Notes under the pieces: generated by a model
What the model was told of the DNA's origin: nothing
The model's input: only the letters and a program-made list of their open reading frames with translations
The model's database searches: none
Translations under genes and position numbers: made by a program
NCBI RefSeq assembly: GCF_001659725.1
Contig: NZ_CP015922.1
Span: 1,736,001 to 1,800,000, forward strand
Direction of reading: 5' to 3'
Source: Polynucleobacter wuianus
Lineage (GTDB): Bacteria > Pseudomonadota > Gammaproteobacteria > Burkholderiales > Burkholderiaceae
DNA length: 64,000 nt
In this document: positions 51,460-58,847 of the stretch, in pieces
Layout: the number at the start of each line of letters is the position of its first letter
How positions within the stretch are numbered: position 1 is the stretch's first letter

Positions 51460-52024
51460 ATATCAACTCAACCGCATTACGCATGAGATCTGGATTGACG
51501 TCGATATATTTTTGGGTAACCGCAATCGATTTATGCCCCGCCAATCCAGCCAATACCCTTACGGAGATTCCTTTGTTTGCTAGCGTAGTAATGAAGGTTC
51601 TACGCCCACTGTGACTGGAAGCTCCAGCGATTCCGGCATTGCGATAAGCCCAAAAAAACCATTGGCATAAAGAGTTCGCTGAGAATCCCAGTCTTTTAGC
51701 GGTATGAAAGAACGGCACGTCTGGAAATCGCGCATAACGAGTAGCCAAATAGATCGCCAATTCATCTTGTAATTTCTTAGGTAAAAATACCGTTCTAGGT
51801 TGCCCACCCTTAGTCTGCGCTGCGCTTAAACGTACTTCATTGCGAATCGTGCCATCTTCATTCACTACGTCCCGCATTTTTAAACTGGCTATTTCGGCAA
51901 CGCGAAGCCCGGAATAACAGCTGGTCAATATCAGCGCCCTATCCCGCTCAGGGTACTTCTTAGTACTTACGTATGCCAATACTTTATCTAGCTCTTCTGG
52001 AGTCAATGTCTTTGCTTGTGCCAT
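51458..52024 (-). CDS. Tyrosine recombinase, catalytic domain only
   Basis: 188 residues. Catalytic residues in GLRVAEIASL (Arg), SHSGRRTFIT (His-xx-Arg), LAGHKSIAVTQKYIDVNP (His and Tyr). It lacks the usual N-terminal core-binding domain of about 80-100 residues, so the DNA contacts would be reduced. It may resolve or integrate a small element within the island. Confidence 0.88.
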   Translation of the reverse strand: MAQAKTLTPEELDKVLAYVSTKKYPERDRALILTSCYSGLRVAEIASLKMRDVVNEDGTIRNEVRLSAAQTKGGQPRTVFLPKKLQDELAIYLATRYARFPDVPFFHTAKRLGFSANSLCQWFFWAYRNAGIAGASSHSGRRTFITTLANKGISVRVLAGLAGHKSIAVTQKYIDVNPDLMRNAVELI

Positions 52025-52468
52025 TTGTTTTTCCTTTGCAGTTAATAAAAAGCATGTATGTAGTGTGTTTTCTTTTGTAGCAAAGGTTGACCTCTATTTG
52101 CCATGAGGTGCTTTTGAGTTCTTGTGATTTGTCATCTTTGCACTAGGTTTGCATGTAAAACCATGGGCTTCCAAGATCCTCCATGAATCAATGACTTACA
52201 AAAATTCCAAAAGATTAAGCATTTTTTCTTATGTGCACACTACGCTTAATATTTAGCTGTTTTGTGTGAGATCTAGACAACAATTTGAATAAGAATTTGG
52301 TGGATTTTTAAGTAAATTCTGTGGGTTTTAGACACACCGCTAAAAACACCTCAAATCCACGCTGTACTGCGTATATGCAATCTCAGCTAACCCATGCTTA
52401 AGAATGCAAAAAACCCGCGTTAAGCGAGCTTTTTTGAGGGGTTTATTAACAATTTTATGTATTGGCAA
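52025..52468. other. 444-bp AT-rich gap, nothing supported
   Basis: No gene, RNA or strong repeat was recognised. Near 52408-52433 there is a weak imperfect hairpin (AAAAAACCCGCG...GCGAGCTTTTTT) that may end the 52469-52927 gene on the minus strand. Confidence 0.45.
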
Positions 52469-52927
52469 TTACTGCCAAACTGTTAAATCCACATTAGTAG
52501 CAATAAACACGGGAAGCTTTGGCCCTGCGTTTTTGCAGTGGCGCACTGGCAAGTCCCAACTCCCTTTTGTCCCCCGTTGCTCATCGCCAATACGCAAATG
52601 CATTTCCCCGCTATCTGGCAAATACGCACAGAATCCCGGCACTGTTTGTTTAATCTTTGCATCCCTATCCCAATGCAGTATCCATGACATCAGGATATTG
52701 GGCGCTTTAGGTAAGTCTGTATTAATCAGCTCATTGACGATATCTATTTGCTCTTGTGTCTGAGCACGGTTTTCCCAATGGATGTAGCTATAAAAATCGA
52801 CTAAATACTTTTGCATAGGGTTATGTAGTTCGATTGAGCCGTTATAAGCAGCGCGATTAAACACCATATTTCCATAGCTTCCTGCAAATTTTTCATTAAT
52901 AAACATTCTGACTGCAATTTCTCTCAT
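52469..52927 (-). CDS. Island protein, unknown
   Basis: 152 residues. N-terminal REIAVRMFINEKFAGSYGNMVFNRAAYNGSIELHNP, a WENRAQTQEQIDIVNELINTDLP helix, and KTVPGFCAYL...MHLRIGDEQRGTKGSWDL. Not recognised. It starts after an AAAGGAGAAAAAA ribosome-binding site. The upstream 400 bp is repeat-rich. Confidence 0.55.
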   Translation of the reverse strand: MREIAVRMFINEKFAGSYGNMVFNRAAYNGSIELHNPMQKYLVDFYSYIHWENRAQTQEQIDIVNELINTDLPKAPNILMSWILHWDRDAKIKQTVPGFCAYLPDSGEMHLRIGDEQRGTKGSWDLPVRHCKNAGPKLPVFIATNVDLTVWQ

Positions 52928-53334
52928 TTTTTTCTCCTTTTAGATGAGTGATGTTGCAAGTCGCTTGGTTAATTAGTTTCCTAGTTAGTTACTAGAAGAA
53001 GAGATCTCAAAAGATCGTTACTTAGTGATTAGTTGCTTCTCTCAATAGAGAGAAGTGCTTTTGTGTTGCTAGTCAGAGTTATTCATTTGCCACTAAGTGA
53101 CTCACTTAACTCCATTAGCTACTACTTACTCAGCTAGTAACGTTTTTCCCTAACCCCTGTAACCCACTCTGTCGCAACCGAGCAACTCACAAAAATATTT
53201 ATCTCTTGATAAGAAATACTATATTTTTTCTATCCAAAATGCTCTGTTTTCTAAGAGTCGTCAAATAGAGGTCGCCCTAAAGCTATGATCAGCCATACAT
53301 TGCGTGTGTACCCCACTTTTGATAGGAGAACACC
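52928..53334. other. 407-bp gap with many short TAGT/ACTA-type words
   Basis: Short related words recur: CTAGTTAGTTACTAG (52981-52995), TTACTTAGTGATTAGTTG, CACTAAGTGACTCACTTA, GCTAGTAAC. A hairpin CTTCTCTC-AATA-GAGAGAAG lies at 53036-53055. No gene was seen. It may hold a replication or recombination control site. Confidence 0.4.
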
Positions 53335-53784
53335 GTGGATATACCAAATGCATTAAATAAACTGAACTTTGTAGACGCTATAAGGCCTAGATCTATGCCC
53401 GCAATCCAGCAAAGACGCAATAAATTAAGCAACAAGCTTTGGGAACAGATCCAGTTAGCCAAGAGCCAAATGGAACATACCCATTTTGTTATAAAGCGCA
53501 GGGTTACTGTTAAAGACTTAGAGGGTAACTACAAGAGTATTGAACGCCCTAAACGCATTAAACCTTGGTGGTTTATGGCTGCAGATGGCGCCTTATGTCT
53601 ATCTGTTTTTTATGGCAGCAAACGCTTAGAGCTTGTACCAGGCAAAACCTTTGTTTCGGTAAAAAATATGAATGACTTAATAAAGACATTAGAGCTTCTT
53701 AAGTCTGAAACGGAGGCTGGTAGCTTGGATCGGGCTATTAAAAATGCCAGTGGCGCACTGAAATTGAACTTCAATAAAAAATAG
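53335..53784 (+). CDS. Island protein, unknown, basic
   Basis: 149 residues, basic. Start GTG at 53335 after TAGGAGAACACC. Segments: RRNKLSNKLWEQIQLAKSQMEHTHFVIKRRVTVKDLEGNYKSIERPKRIKPWWFMAADGALCLSVFYGSKRLELVPGKTFV. Possibly a DNA-associated accessory protein of the element; not recognised. The two short ORFs that follow read the same way. Confidence 0.6.
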   Translation: MDIPNALNKLNFVDAIRPRSMPAIQQRRNKLSNKLWEQIQLAKSQMEHTHFVIKRRVTVKDLEGNYKSIERPKRIKPWWFMAADGALCLSVFYGSKRLELVPGKTFVSVKNMNDLIKTLELLKSETEAGSLDRAIKNASGALKLNFNKK

Positions 53785-53792
53785 TTAGCACA

Positions 53793-53819
53793 ACAAGCGT
53801 CACTTGAAGTAACGCTTGT
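53793..53819. repeat. Palindromic intergenic repeat, copy 4
   Basis: ACAAGCGTCACTT...AAGTAACGCTTGT around a G; one mismatch in the left arm. Confidence 0.75.
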
Positions 53820-53849
53820 ATCAATAGATAAGAAAAGCTAAATAGCTAT

Positions 53850-53996
53850 ATGAAAAGATATAAAGCGACAGTCAATGCGGCAGGGATGTGGGTGGAAACT
53901 ATTCTCTACGCCCAAAATCAAGCCCAGGCTTACAGGTTATTTCAAGCTATTTTTGGCGCTAATAACGTTCCCCATCAACCACTACAGATTGGTTAA
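53850..53996 (+). CDS. Small ORF, 48 aa
   Basis: MKRYKATVNAAGMWVETILYAQ begins a 48-residue protein ending HQPLQIG. The sequence (helix after a beta strand) looks like small plasmid or phage-accessory proteins that carry WVE...YAxNxxQAYRLF. A second small ORF starts 3 bp after its stop, suggesting a coupled pair. Confidence 0.5.
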   Translation: MKRYKATVNAAGMWVETILYAQNQAQAYRLFQAIFGANNVPHQPLQIG

Positions 53997-53998
53997 CT

Positions 53999-54169
53999 AT
54001 GAGATTCGATGAAATCGCTCCGATAAAACCCTTAAGCCCTGAGCAAGCTAGACTTAAATCAATGAAGGATCGCGTTAAGCGAGATCAAGAGGCTATCAAA
54101 GCTGAGCGAGCTAGGCAGAAGATTAAAACGGGGCAGCAGCAATTGGCAACAATAAATAGCGTCAGCTAG
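53999..54169 (+). CDS. Small ORF, 56 aa
   Basis: MRFDEIAPIKPLSPEQARLK starts a 56-residue highly charged helix (RVKRDQEAIKAERARQKIK). It begins three bases after the preceding ORF's stop and was probably co-expressed with it. No family recognised. Confidence 0.5.
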   Translation: MRFDEIAPIKPLSPEQARLKSMKDRVKRDQEAIKAERARQKIKTGQQQLATINSVS

Positions 54170-54278
54170 CAAATGTGCCTAGCGACTATAAACAGTGGCT
54201 ACCAACTCGAAGGGCTGATGATCCCTATTTGCAGAAGGCTTTGGATAGATAAGTGCTACTTTAAATAGCCTTTGCGCT

Positions 54279-55625
54279 TCAAGCAGCCCGCAGCTCCTGC
54301 TGAGCCCGCTTCTTGCTCGGGTAGTTATCTGCAGCCTTACTGTCTGCTTCTATAAGCTTTCTTGTATTTGTTCCACGCAACTGCTCAATAGCCTGTATTA
54401 CCTGTAAGTGGCTATAGTGCCGCTCAATCATTAAGACGCTAGTGCCCATCTGCTTAGCTAGTGTATGAATAGGCACCATATCGTGAGTAAGTGCTAACGT
54501 GGCATAAGTATGGCGCAGGCTATAGAACACCCGCTTTTGATTGGTCTTAGGATCAATTAGCAATCCATGGTCCGCTAAGAAGCCATCAAACATATGGTTT
54601 AAGACATCACTTAAATCTCTGCCCTCTTTGGTTCTAAAGATGAAGTCATCGTTAGTGGGTTTAATCAGTTCCGCTAATGGATCTTTAATTGAGCTTGCTA
54701 CTCCATAGTTCCGCATAGCTATACGTTCAAGCACTCTAATACTAGGCAGTCGTCCAATAATCTGTCTTTGCCCTGTTTTCCCTTTGACAGTCATCTCACA
54801 GCTTCGGTTTAAGCTATGCACTTCAATGGTTTCGCCCTCCTCGTCTAATTGATCTGTCACTGTACTAATGGGATTCATCATGAAACGGATTTGCTTCCAT
54901 TTCATATCTAATATCTCAATGCCTGGCCTTGCTCCTGTATCAACCAGCATTTCCACATAGTCTCTAAGAATCTCTCTGCGTTCGCGAACATCCTTGGTTC
55001 GGCCCGACTCTATGTAAGGACCTAGCAGTTTTAATAAAGCTCTCAGTTCATGCAATTCAAATGCAGGACGACGCACACTCTCTTTAGTCTTGCCATCTAA
55101 CTTAGGCCGATTACTTTCAGTTAAATAACCCCGCACAATAGCTTCATCAAACACTCTATTAAAAGCGGCATTTTGAGTCTTACGATTACTATTCGATATT
55201 GCCAAGCCATATCTAGCTTCTCGGTCATCGTAGTACCGCTGAAGGGCATCGTAATCAATATTGGTAATAAGCCTTTGCCCAAGACTGGGGATGAAATGCT
55301 CCTTAATAATACGGATGTAATCTTTGTAGATTGACTTACCTAAGCCGCCTTTTAAGTCTCGCTCCATACGATCAATAGCTAACATAGCGATATCTTTAAA
55401 GCGTTTGGTAACCACTGGGATACCAGAGCGTTTACGAATCTCCGCTTCTACCAATAGCTCTTTAGCCCGATTAACAGCCAAGTCGTAGTTAGTTTCTTTT
55501 GTAGTAGAGCGTATCCACTTGTTATCCACCTTATAGCGACATTGCCATACGGCGCTATGCTCGCGTTGATAGAGGGTTAGATTACGGTGTATCAGTTGAT
55601 GGGTATCTTTTCTTTTAATTGACAT
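54279..55625 (-). CDS. Tyrosine-type site-specific integrase of the island
   Basis: 448 residues. An N-terminal SAM-like binding region (KDYIRIIKEHFIPSLGQRLI), then a catalytic domain with TGARPGIEIL (Arg), KGKTGQRQI, YSLRHTYATLAL and a nucleophile Tyr in ERHYSHLQ. The first His of the HxLRH box is Tyr/Ser and the third motif reads MGTS, both tolerated variations. It ends LRAA. It is the last gene of a coupled operon headed by leader F. Likely drives the element's integration; the att sites were not resolved. Confidence 0.9.
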   Translation of the reverse strand: MSIKRKDTHQLIHRNLTLYQREHSAVWQCRYKVDNKWIRSTTKETNYDLAVNRAKELLVEAEIRKRSGIPVVTKRFKDIAMLAIDRMERDLKGGLGKSIYKDYIRIIKEHFIPSLGQRLITNIDYDALQRYYDDREARYGLAISNSNRKTQNAAFNRVFDEAIVRGYLTESNRPKLDGKTKESVRRPAFELHELRALLKLLGPYIESGRTKDVRERREILRDYVEMLVDTGARPGIEILDMKWKQIRFMMNPISTVTDQLDEEGETIEVHSLNRSCEMTVKGKTGQRQIIGRLPSIRVLERIAMRNYGVASSIKDPLAELIKPTNDDFIFRTKEGRDLSDVLNHMFDGFLADHGLLIDPKTNQKRVFYSLRHTYATLALTHDMVPIHTLAKQMGTSVLMIERHYSHLQVIQAIEQLRGTNTRKLIEADSKAADNYPSKKRAQQELRAA

Positions 55626-55797
55626 ATATGTACTTTAGTTTCTGATGGCGGCTTAGGACAACCGGTATTGGGAAAATTACCTTGTCAATACGCCCAAAGC
55701 AGACTGACTGATTAATAGCAATTCTTGGAATCTCATGGTGCTCTCTTGGTAATCGCGGCGTTACTTGAAGTAACGCCTGATCTATGCAAGCACTCAT
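55615..55797 (-). CDS. Small ORF coupled to integrase (possible directionality factor)
   Basis: 60 residues: REHHEIPRIAINQSVCFGRI, then KVIFPIPVV. It overlaps the gene before (ATGA) and the integrase start after it, as in a translationally coupled operon, which argues that it is real. Against this, a copy of the palindromic repeat lies in its N-terminal coding part (codons reading LLQVTPRL). Small basic proteins in this position often control excision, but no such family was recognised. Confidence 0.4.
   Translation of the reverse strand: MSACIDQALLQVTPRLPREHHEIPRIAINQSVCFGRIDKVIFPIPVVLSRHQKLKYIYVN
55757..55777. repeat. Palindromic repeat, copy 5 (inside a small ORF)
   Basis: Perfect arms GGCGTTACTT / AAGTAACGCC around G, inside the 55615-55797 ORF. 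Confidence 0.75.
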
Positions 55798-56036
55798 TGC
55801 GCCGCCAAATACATAATCCCGTGCTTTTCTAGTGCATCGCCAATAGCTGCCATTTCAATGCTAGAAAACACTGAATGCCCCAATCTTTGCTGGAAATAGT
55901 CATTTACAGCGAACAACGCACCCAAGTGATCCATATCCAATTCATCGCCAAGGTTAATCTTGGCACTGGCATATGCTGACGTTTTTAAAGTGTCAAAAGA
56001 GATCACTTGATTAACTGCTAGATTGCTTTGATTCAT
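55794..56036 (-). CDS. Small island protein, first gene of integrase operon
   Basis: 80 residues from the ATG at 56036, which has a GGGAGAAGCAA ribosome-binding site; an in-frame upstream start at 56066 is less likely. VNQVISFDTLKTSAYASAKINLGDELDMDHLGALFAVNDYFQQRL. Ends YLAAQ. Unknown; first of three overlapping genes leading into the integrase. Confidence 0.6.
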   Translation of the reverse strand: MNQSNLAVNQVISFDTLKTSAYASAKINLGDELDMDHLGALFAVNDYFQQRLGHSVFSSIEMAAIGDALEKHGIMYLAAQ

Positions 56037-56060
56037 TTGCTTCTCCCGTATATATGGGGC

Positions 56061-56149
56061 TATCAATATCGATAACCCATATACGTACGATAGGCGTTTT
56101 AGCCTACTTTTCGGATAAACAATCCATTCAAATCAAGTTTGTTAATGGC
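56061..56149 (-). promoter_or_regulatory. Island leader repeat, copy F
   Basis: The minus strand has TTAACAAACTTGATTTGAAT, TTGTTTATCCGAAAAG, AAAACGCCTATCGTACGTAT and ATGGGTTATCGATATTGATA, just upstream of the integrase operon. It shows that the integrase shares control with the cargo genes. Confidence 0.78.
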
Positions 56150-56256
56150 TTGTAGAGCCAGGCTAAGACAACCCAGTTGGAGGAATCACTGGGGACAATT
56201 TAGCCAAAAGAACTTGTGGCTAAGAGTGGGGATGAATGGGGAGATATGAAGGAATG

Positions 56257-56277
56257 AGCGTTACTTTAAGTAACGCT
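56257..56277. repeat. Palindromic intergenic repeat, copy 6
   Basis: Perfect arms AGCGTTACTT / AAGTAACGCT around T. Confidence 0.8.
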
Positions 56278-56283
56278 TGGGAT

Positions 56284-56511
56284 TCAATTCTTCTTTTTAA
56301 ATAGGCCCATTGAATATAGTTTACCTATAGCAACTTGCACCAAGTCATCTCGCTTAACCTCAATCGCCACTTGAATAAAAGCCAACAGAGCAAACATCTG
56401 AGAAATTTTTAATACTTCAATAATTTCCTCATCCTCAAAATCTGGATACAAATTTCCGGATTTAACCCTTCTTGAGATTTGTTGAAATCCACCGTGGGTA
56501 TAGCTGCTCAT
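56284..56511 (-). CDS. Small island protein, unknown
   Basis: 75 residues: SSYTHGGFQQISRRVKSGNLYP, then DFEDEEIIEVLKISQMFALLAFIQVAIEVKRDDLVQVAIGKLYSMGLFKKK. Helical with a hydrophobic centre. It looks like the C-terminal part of a DUF6988-like protein (HEPN-like family often ends IGLF/MGLF). It may be the detached end of the broken gene next to it. Confidence 0.5.
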   Translation of the reverse strand: MSSYTHGGFQQISRRVKSGNLYPDFEDEEIIEVLKISQMFALLAFIQVAIEVKRDDLVQVAIGKLYSMGLFKKKN

Positions 56512-56571
56512 TGCTGACCATGCCTGCTTTTTTAAAGAAGATAGCGATCCGCTTTTGAATGCCTCAAGACC

Positions 56572-56906
56572 TTAAACCAGCTTCAATATTTCCCAAAATT
56601 CTTTCTTTACCCTATCTTTTTGGAAATTAACCAACTCAGCGTCTTCGGCACAATTCTTTAACCAAACACCTCTAACGAAGGTTTCGAAAATAGGTCGCAC
56701 TAAACTAAAAGCAGATCCATATATCTTGCTTTTATTAAAGTAATTGCTCCCAAGAAGTGTTCAATAATGGTATCAAATGCGCAAACTGATAATAACGACC
56801 GCTTATCCTTTGAAATATCTAATTCATTGAGATTATCTAAAATCCAGGCATGTAGGGCATAAGAATCATTAACATAATCTCCTACAGTCATTTTCGCTTT
56901 AGTCAT
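56572..56906 (-). pseudogene. DUF6988-like gene, frameshifted
   Basis: The first part (56906-56700, 68 aa) runs TVGDYVNDSYALHAWILDN, then TIIEHFLGAITLIKARYM and stops. In another frame the sequence continues as SAFSLVRPIFETFVRGVWL, then CAEDAELVNF to a TAA at 56572. Together they read as one protein of the DUF6988 type (EAFVRGxWL motif). The shift lies near 56705-56735. The 56284-56511 ORF after it may be the far C-terminus. Confidence 0.65.
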
Positions 56907-57442
56907 TTTTTTACACTAACAAATAATGCATGCGCATAAAGGGCGGCATAAAATCGTTTTCCAGTTAATTCAACATTCACAATACTTCCAGATGCAACTG
57001 GATCACAGCGTAAATAATCATAAAGATACAAAGCTGCATTTCTTGCAAGTCTAAGCTTTGGAGGATACATAACCCTCTCATCATCTAAGTGAGCTAAGAA
57101 TTTATTTCTATATTTCAGTACATCACGAACATATACCTTAAATTCTTTTTTACTAATTTTTAAGTGGCTATATAAACCCACCTCAAATCCTGCCCTATCC
57201 TCAACTACTTTTTTCCAATGGTGTTTTCCATCTTTATCGGCAAAGAGTTTGCACCAATCCAATATAGCTACATCCAAAAAATTACTGTTGGCTGCTACGT
57301 CATATTGCTCTTTTACTCTGATTTGCTTCCCTCTCCAGCCGGCTCGATAAAATGCAATATTTCTCATGGCGTGGCAACACAGTATAGTTACGCGTCTTAT
57401 ACGCTCATGCTTAGTGAGAGGCTTTGAATTACTCATACGCAT
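56903..57442 (-). CDS. HEPN-like island protein, unknown
   Basis: About 179 residues from the ATG at 57442 (another at 57436). A helical protein with RNKFLAH (R112-N-K-F-L-A-H118), an R-x5-H motif in a helix as in HEPN ribonucleases; other parts are LTKHERIRRVTILCCHAMRNIAFYRAGW and DVAILDWCKLFADKDGKHHW. It overlaps the broken DUF6988-like gene by 4 bp, so they were one operon. The HEPN call is from motif only. Confidence 0.5.
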   Translation of the reverse strand: MRMSNSKPLTKHERIRRVTILCCHAMRNIAFYRAGWRGKQIRVKEQYDVAANSNFLDVAILDWCKLFADKDGKHHWKKVVEDRAGFEVGLYSHLKISKKEFKVYVRDVLKYRNKFLAHLDDERVMYPPKLRLARNAALYLYDYLRCDPVASGSIVNVELTGKRFYAALYAHALFVSVKK

Positions 57443-57775
57443 AGCATACTTAAAAAGACAAAACCCCCACCATTTCTGATGAGAATTTTCTTTTTCGTTA
57501 AGCCCATTGGGATTAAAGCCCAGGGCCAAAGGATAATGAGCCTAGAGGTCCTGAGTAAAGCCCTATAAAAATGGGGCCTGCGGGCGATAAATACCGGTAT
57601 GCGAGCATGTGTGTTTTGAGTCAAGAAGAGCAAGCGTTGCTTTAAGTAACGCTTTAACGAATGACTTCTCGCGACTCAAAGCCACCATTGTCGAATGCTT
57701 AAAACTCAGACATTTTTAGTTTTTATTTAAATGCTAATATGAAGCCTTAAGCAAATCACTCCAAACTAGGACCTT
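57443..57775. other. 333-bp gap at island end
   Basis: It holds palindromic repeat copy 7 (57632-57654) and an AT-rich stretch before the alpha/beta hydrolase gene that may be its promoter. An in-frame TTG extension of the HEPN-like gene to 57529 was not preferred. Nothing else is supported. Confidence 0.45.
57632..57654. repeat. Palindromic intergenic repeat, copy 7
   Basis: AAGCGTTGCTT-T-AAGTAACGCTT; one mismatch in the left arm. It lies at the right-hand edge of the accessory region. Confidence 0.75.
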
Positions 57776-58729
57776 ATGATGCGTTTTAATAACTCCCTAC
57801 GCTGCTCACCTGCAACCTGGATACGTGGGATGTATTTAACGATTGCTAGCCTTTTCATTTCTCTGAGCTTATGTATTACAGCGCAAGCTCAAGAAAAGCC
57901 TGAAGTTAAATATGCTCAGGTTGGTGATGTGAAATTAGCCTACTACCTAAAAGGTAAGGGCGATCCTATGATTCTAATTATGGGTTATGCAGCCACCATG
58001 AGCGCCTGGGACCCCGCTCTTCTTGAGGAGTTGGCAAAGAATAATCAACTCATCATTTTTGATAATCGCGGCGCTGGACTGTCTACTGATACCAAAGAAA
58101 ACAATACAACTATTCCTCAGATGGCAGATGATGCCGCAGGTTTAGTAAAGGCACTGGGCTTCAAAAAAGTAAACGTATTCTCATGGTCAATGGGTGCACG
58201 AATTGGACAACAGCTTGTCATCAGACACCCAGATTTAGTTAGTAAAGCCATTCTATGCGCCCCAAATCCAGGCGGAAAATATCAGATTGCCATTTCTAAA
58301 AAGGTTGGGGAGGAGCTAAATAATCCAAGTCTATCCCCGATGGAGAACTTCGAGTTATTGTTCCCAATTACGCCAGAAGGTAAAGCGGCTGCCAAGGTTG
58401 TATATGAAAGGTTTATGGCGGCAAAAGCCGCAGGAGCCATCCCTGATGATTTCATCGTCTCTAAAGAAACCCAGGAGCGCCAAGTTCGTGCTCGAATAAC
58501 CCTTTGGAATGCCGATAATCAGAATTACAAGGATTTAAAGAACATTAAGGTGCCAGTGCTAGTTGCAGACGGTCGTGAAGACATCATCGACAATCCTAAA
58601 AACTCGGTTGTTATTGCCGATCAAATTCCTTTTGCTTGGTTGGCTTTTTATGAAGGTGGTCATGCATTCTTATTCCAAAGTTATAAGAAGCTTTCTGAAA
58701 CTGTGAATATATTCCTACAAAAAGACTAA
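57776..58729 (+). CDS. Secreted alpha/beta hydrolase
   Basis: 317 residues. A signal peptide of about 39 residues (ending ITAQAQ). Oxyanion region LIMGYAATMSAWDP, nucleophile FSWSMGARIG, acid Asp near ADGREDIIDN and catalytic His in EGGHAFLFQ. The periplasmic location and low similarity to a named esterase leave the substrate open. A strong terminator follows. Confidence 0.85.
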   Translation: MMRFNNSLRCSPATWIRGMYLTIASLFISLSLCITAQAQEKPEVKYAQVGDVKLAYYLKGKGDPMILIMGYAATMSAWDPALLEELAKNNQLIIFDNRGAGLSTDTKENNTTIPQMADDAAGLVKALGFKKVNVFSWSMGARIGQQLVIRHPDLVSKAILCAPNPGGKYQIAISKKVGEELNNPSLSPMENFELLFPITPEGKAAAKVVYERFMAAKAAGAIPDDFIVSKETQERQVRARITLWNADNQNYKDLKNIKVPVLVADGREDIIDNPKNSVVIADQIPFAWLAFYEGGHAFLFQSYKKLSETVNIFLQKD

Positions 58730-58755
58730 CTAGCTAGTCCTGCATTACCCACCCC

Positions 58756-58780
58756 AAAGCCACTCATTGGGTGGCTTTTT
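58756..58780 (+). terminator. Intrinsic terminator after alpha/beta hydrolase
   Basis: AAAGCCAC (58756-58763), loop TCATTGG, GTGGCTTT (58771-58778), then T residues. Confidence 0.88.
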
Positions 58781-58847
58781 TCATATCTTTTTATCAATAT
58801 ACTTTACGGAATGGGGGCCAAGAGGGTCTCTTAACTTAAAAGTGCCT

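Noticed and set aside
52404..52763. A plus-strand ORF of 119 aa
   Set aside because: It is antisense to the 52469-52927 gene, which has the better start and ribosome-binding site; composition is that of a shadow frame.
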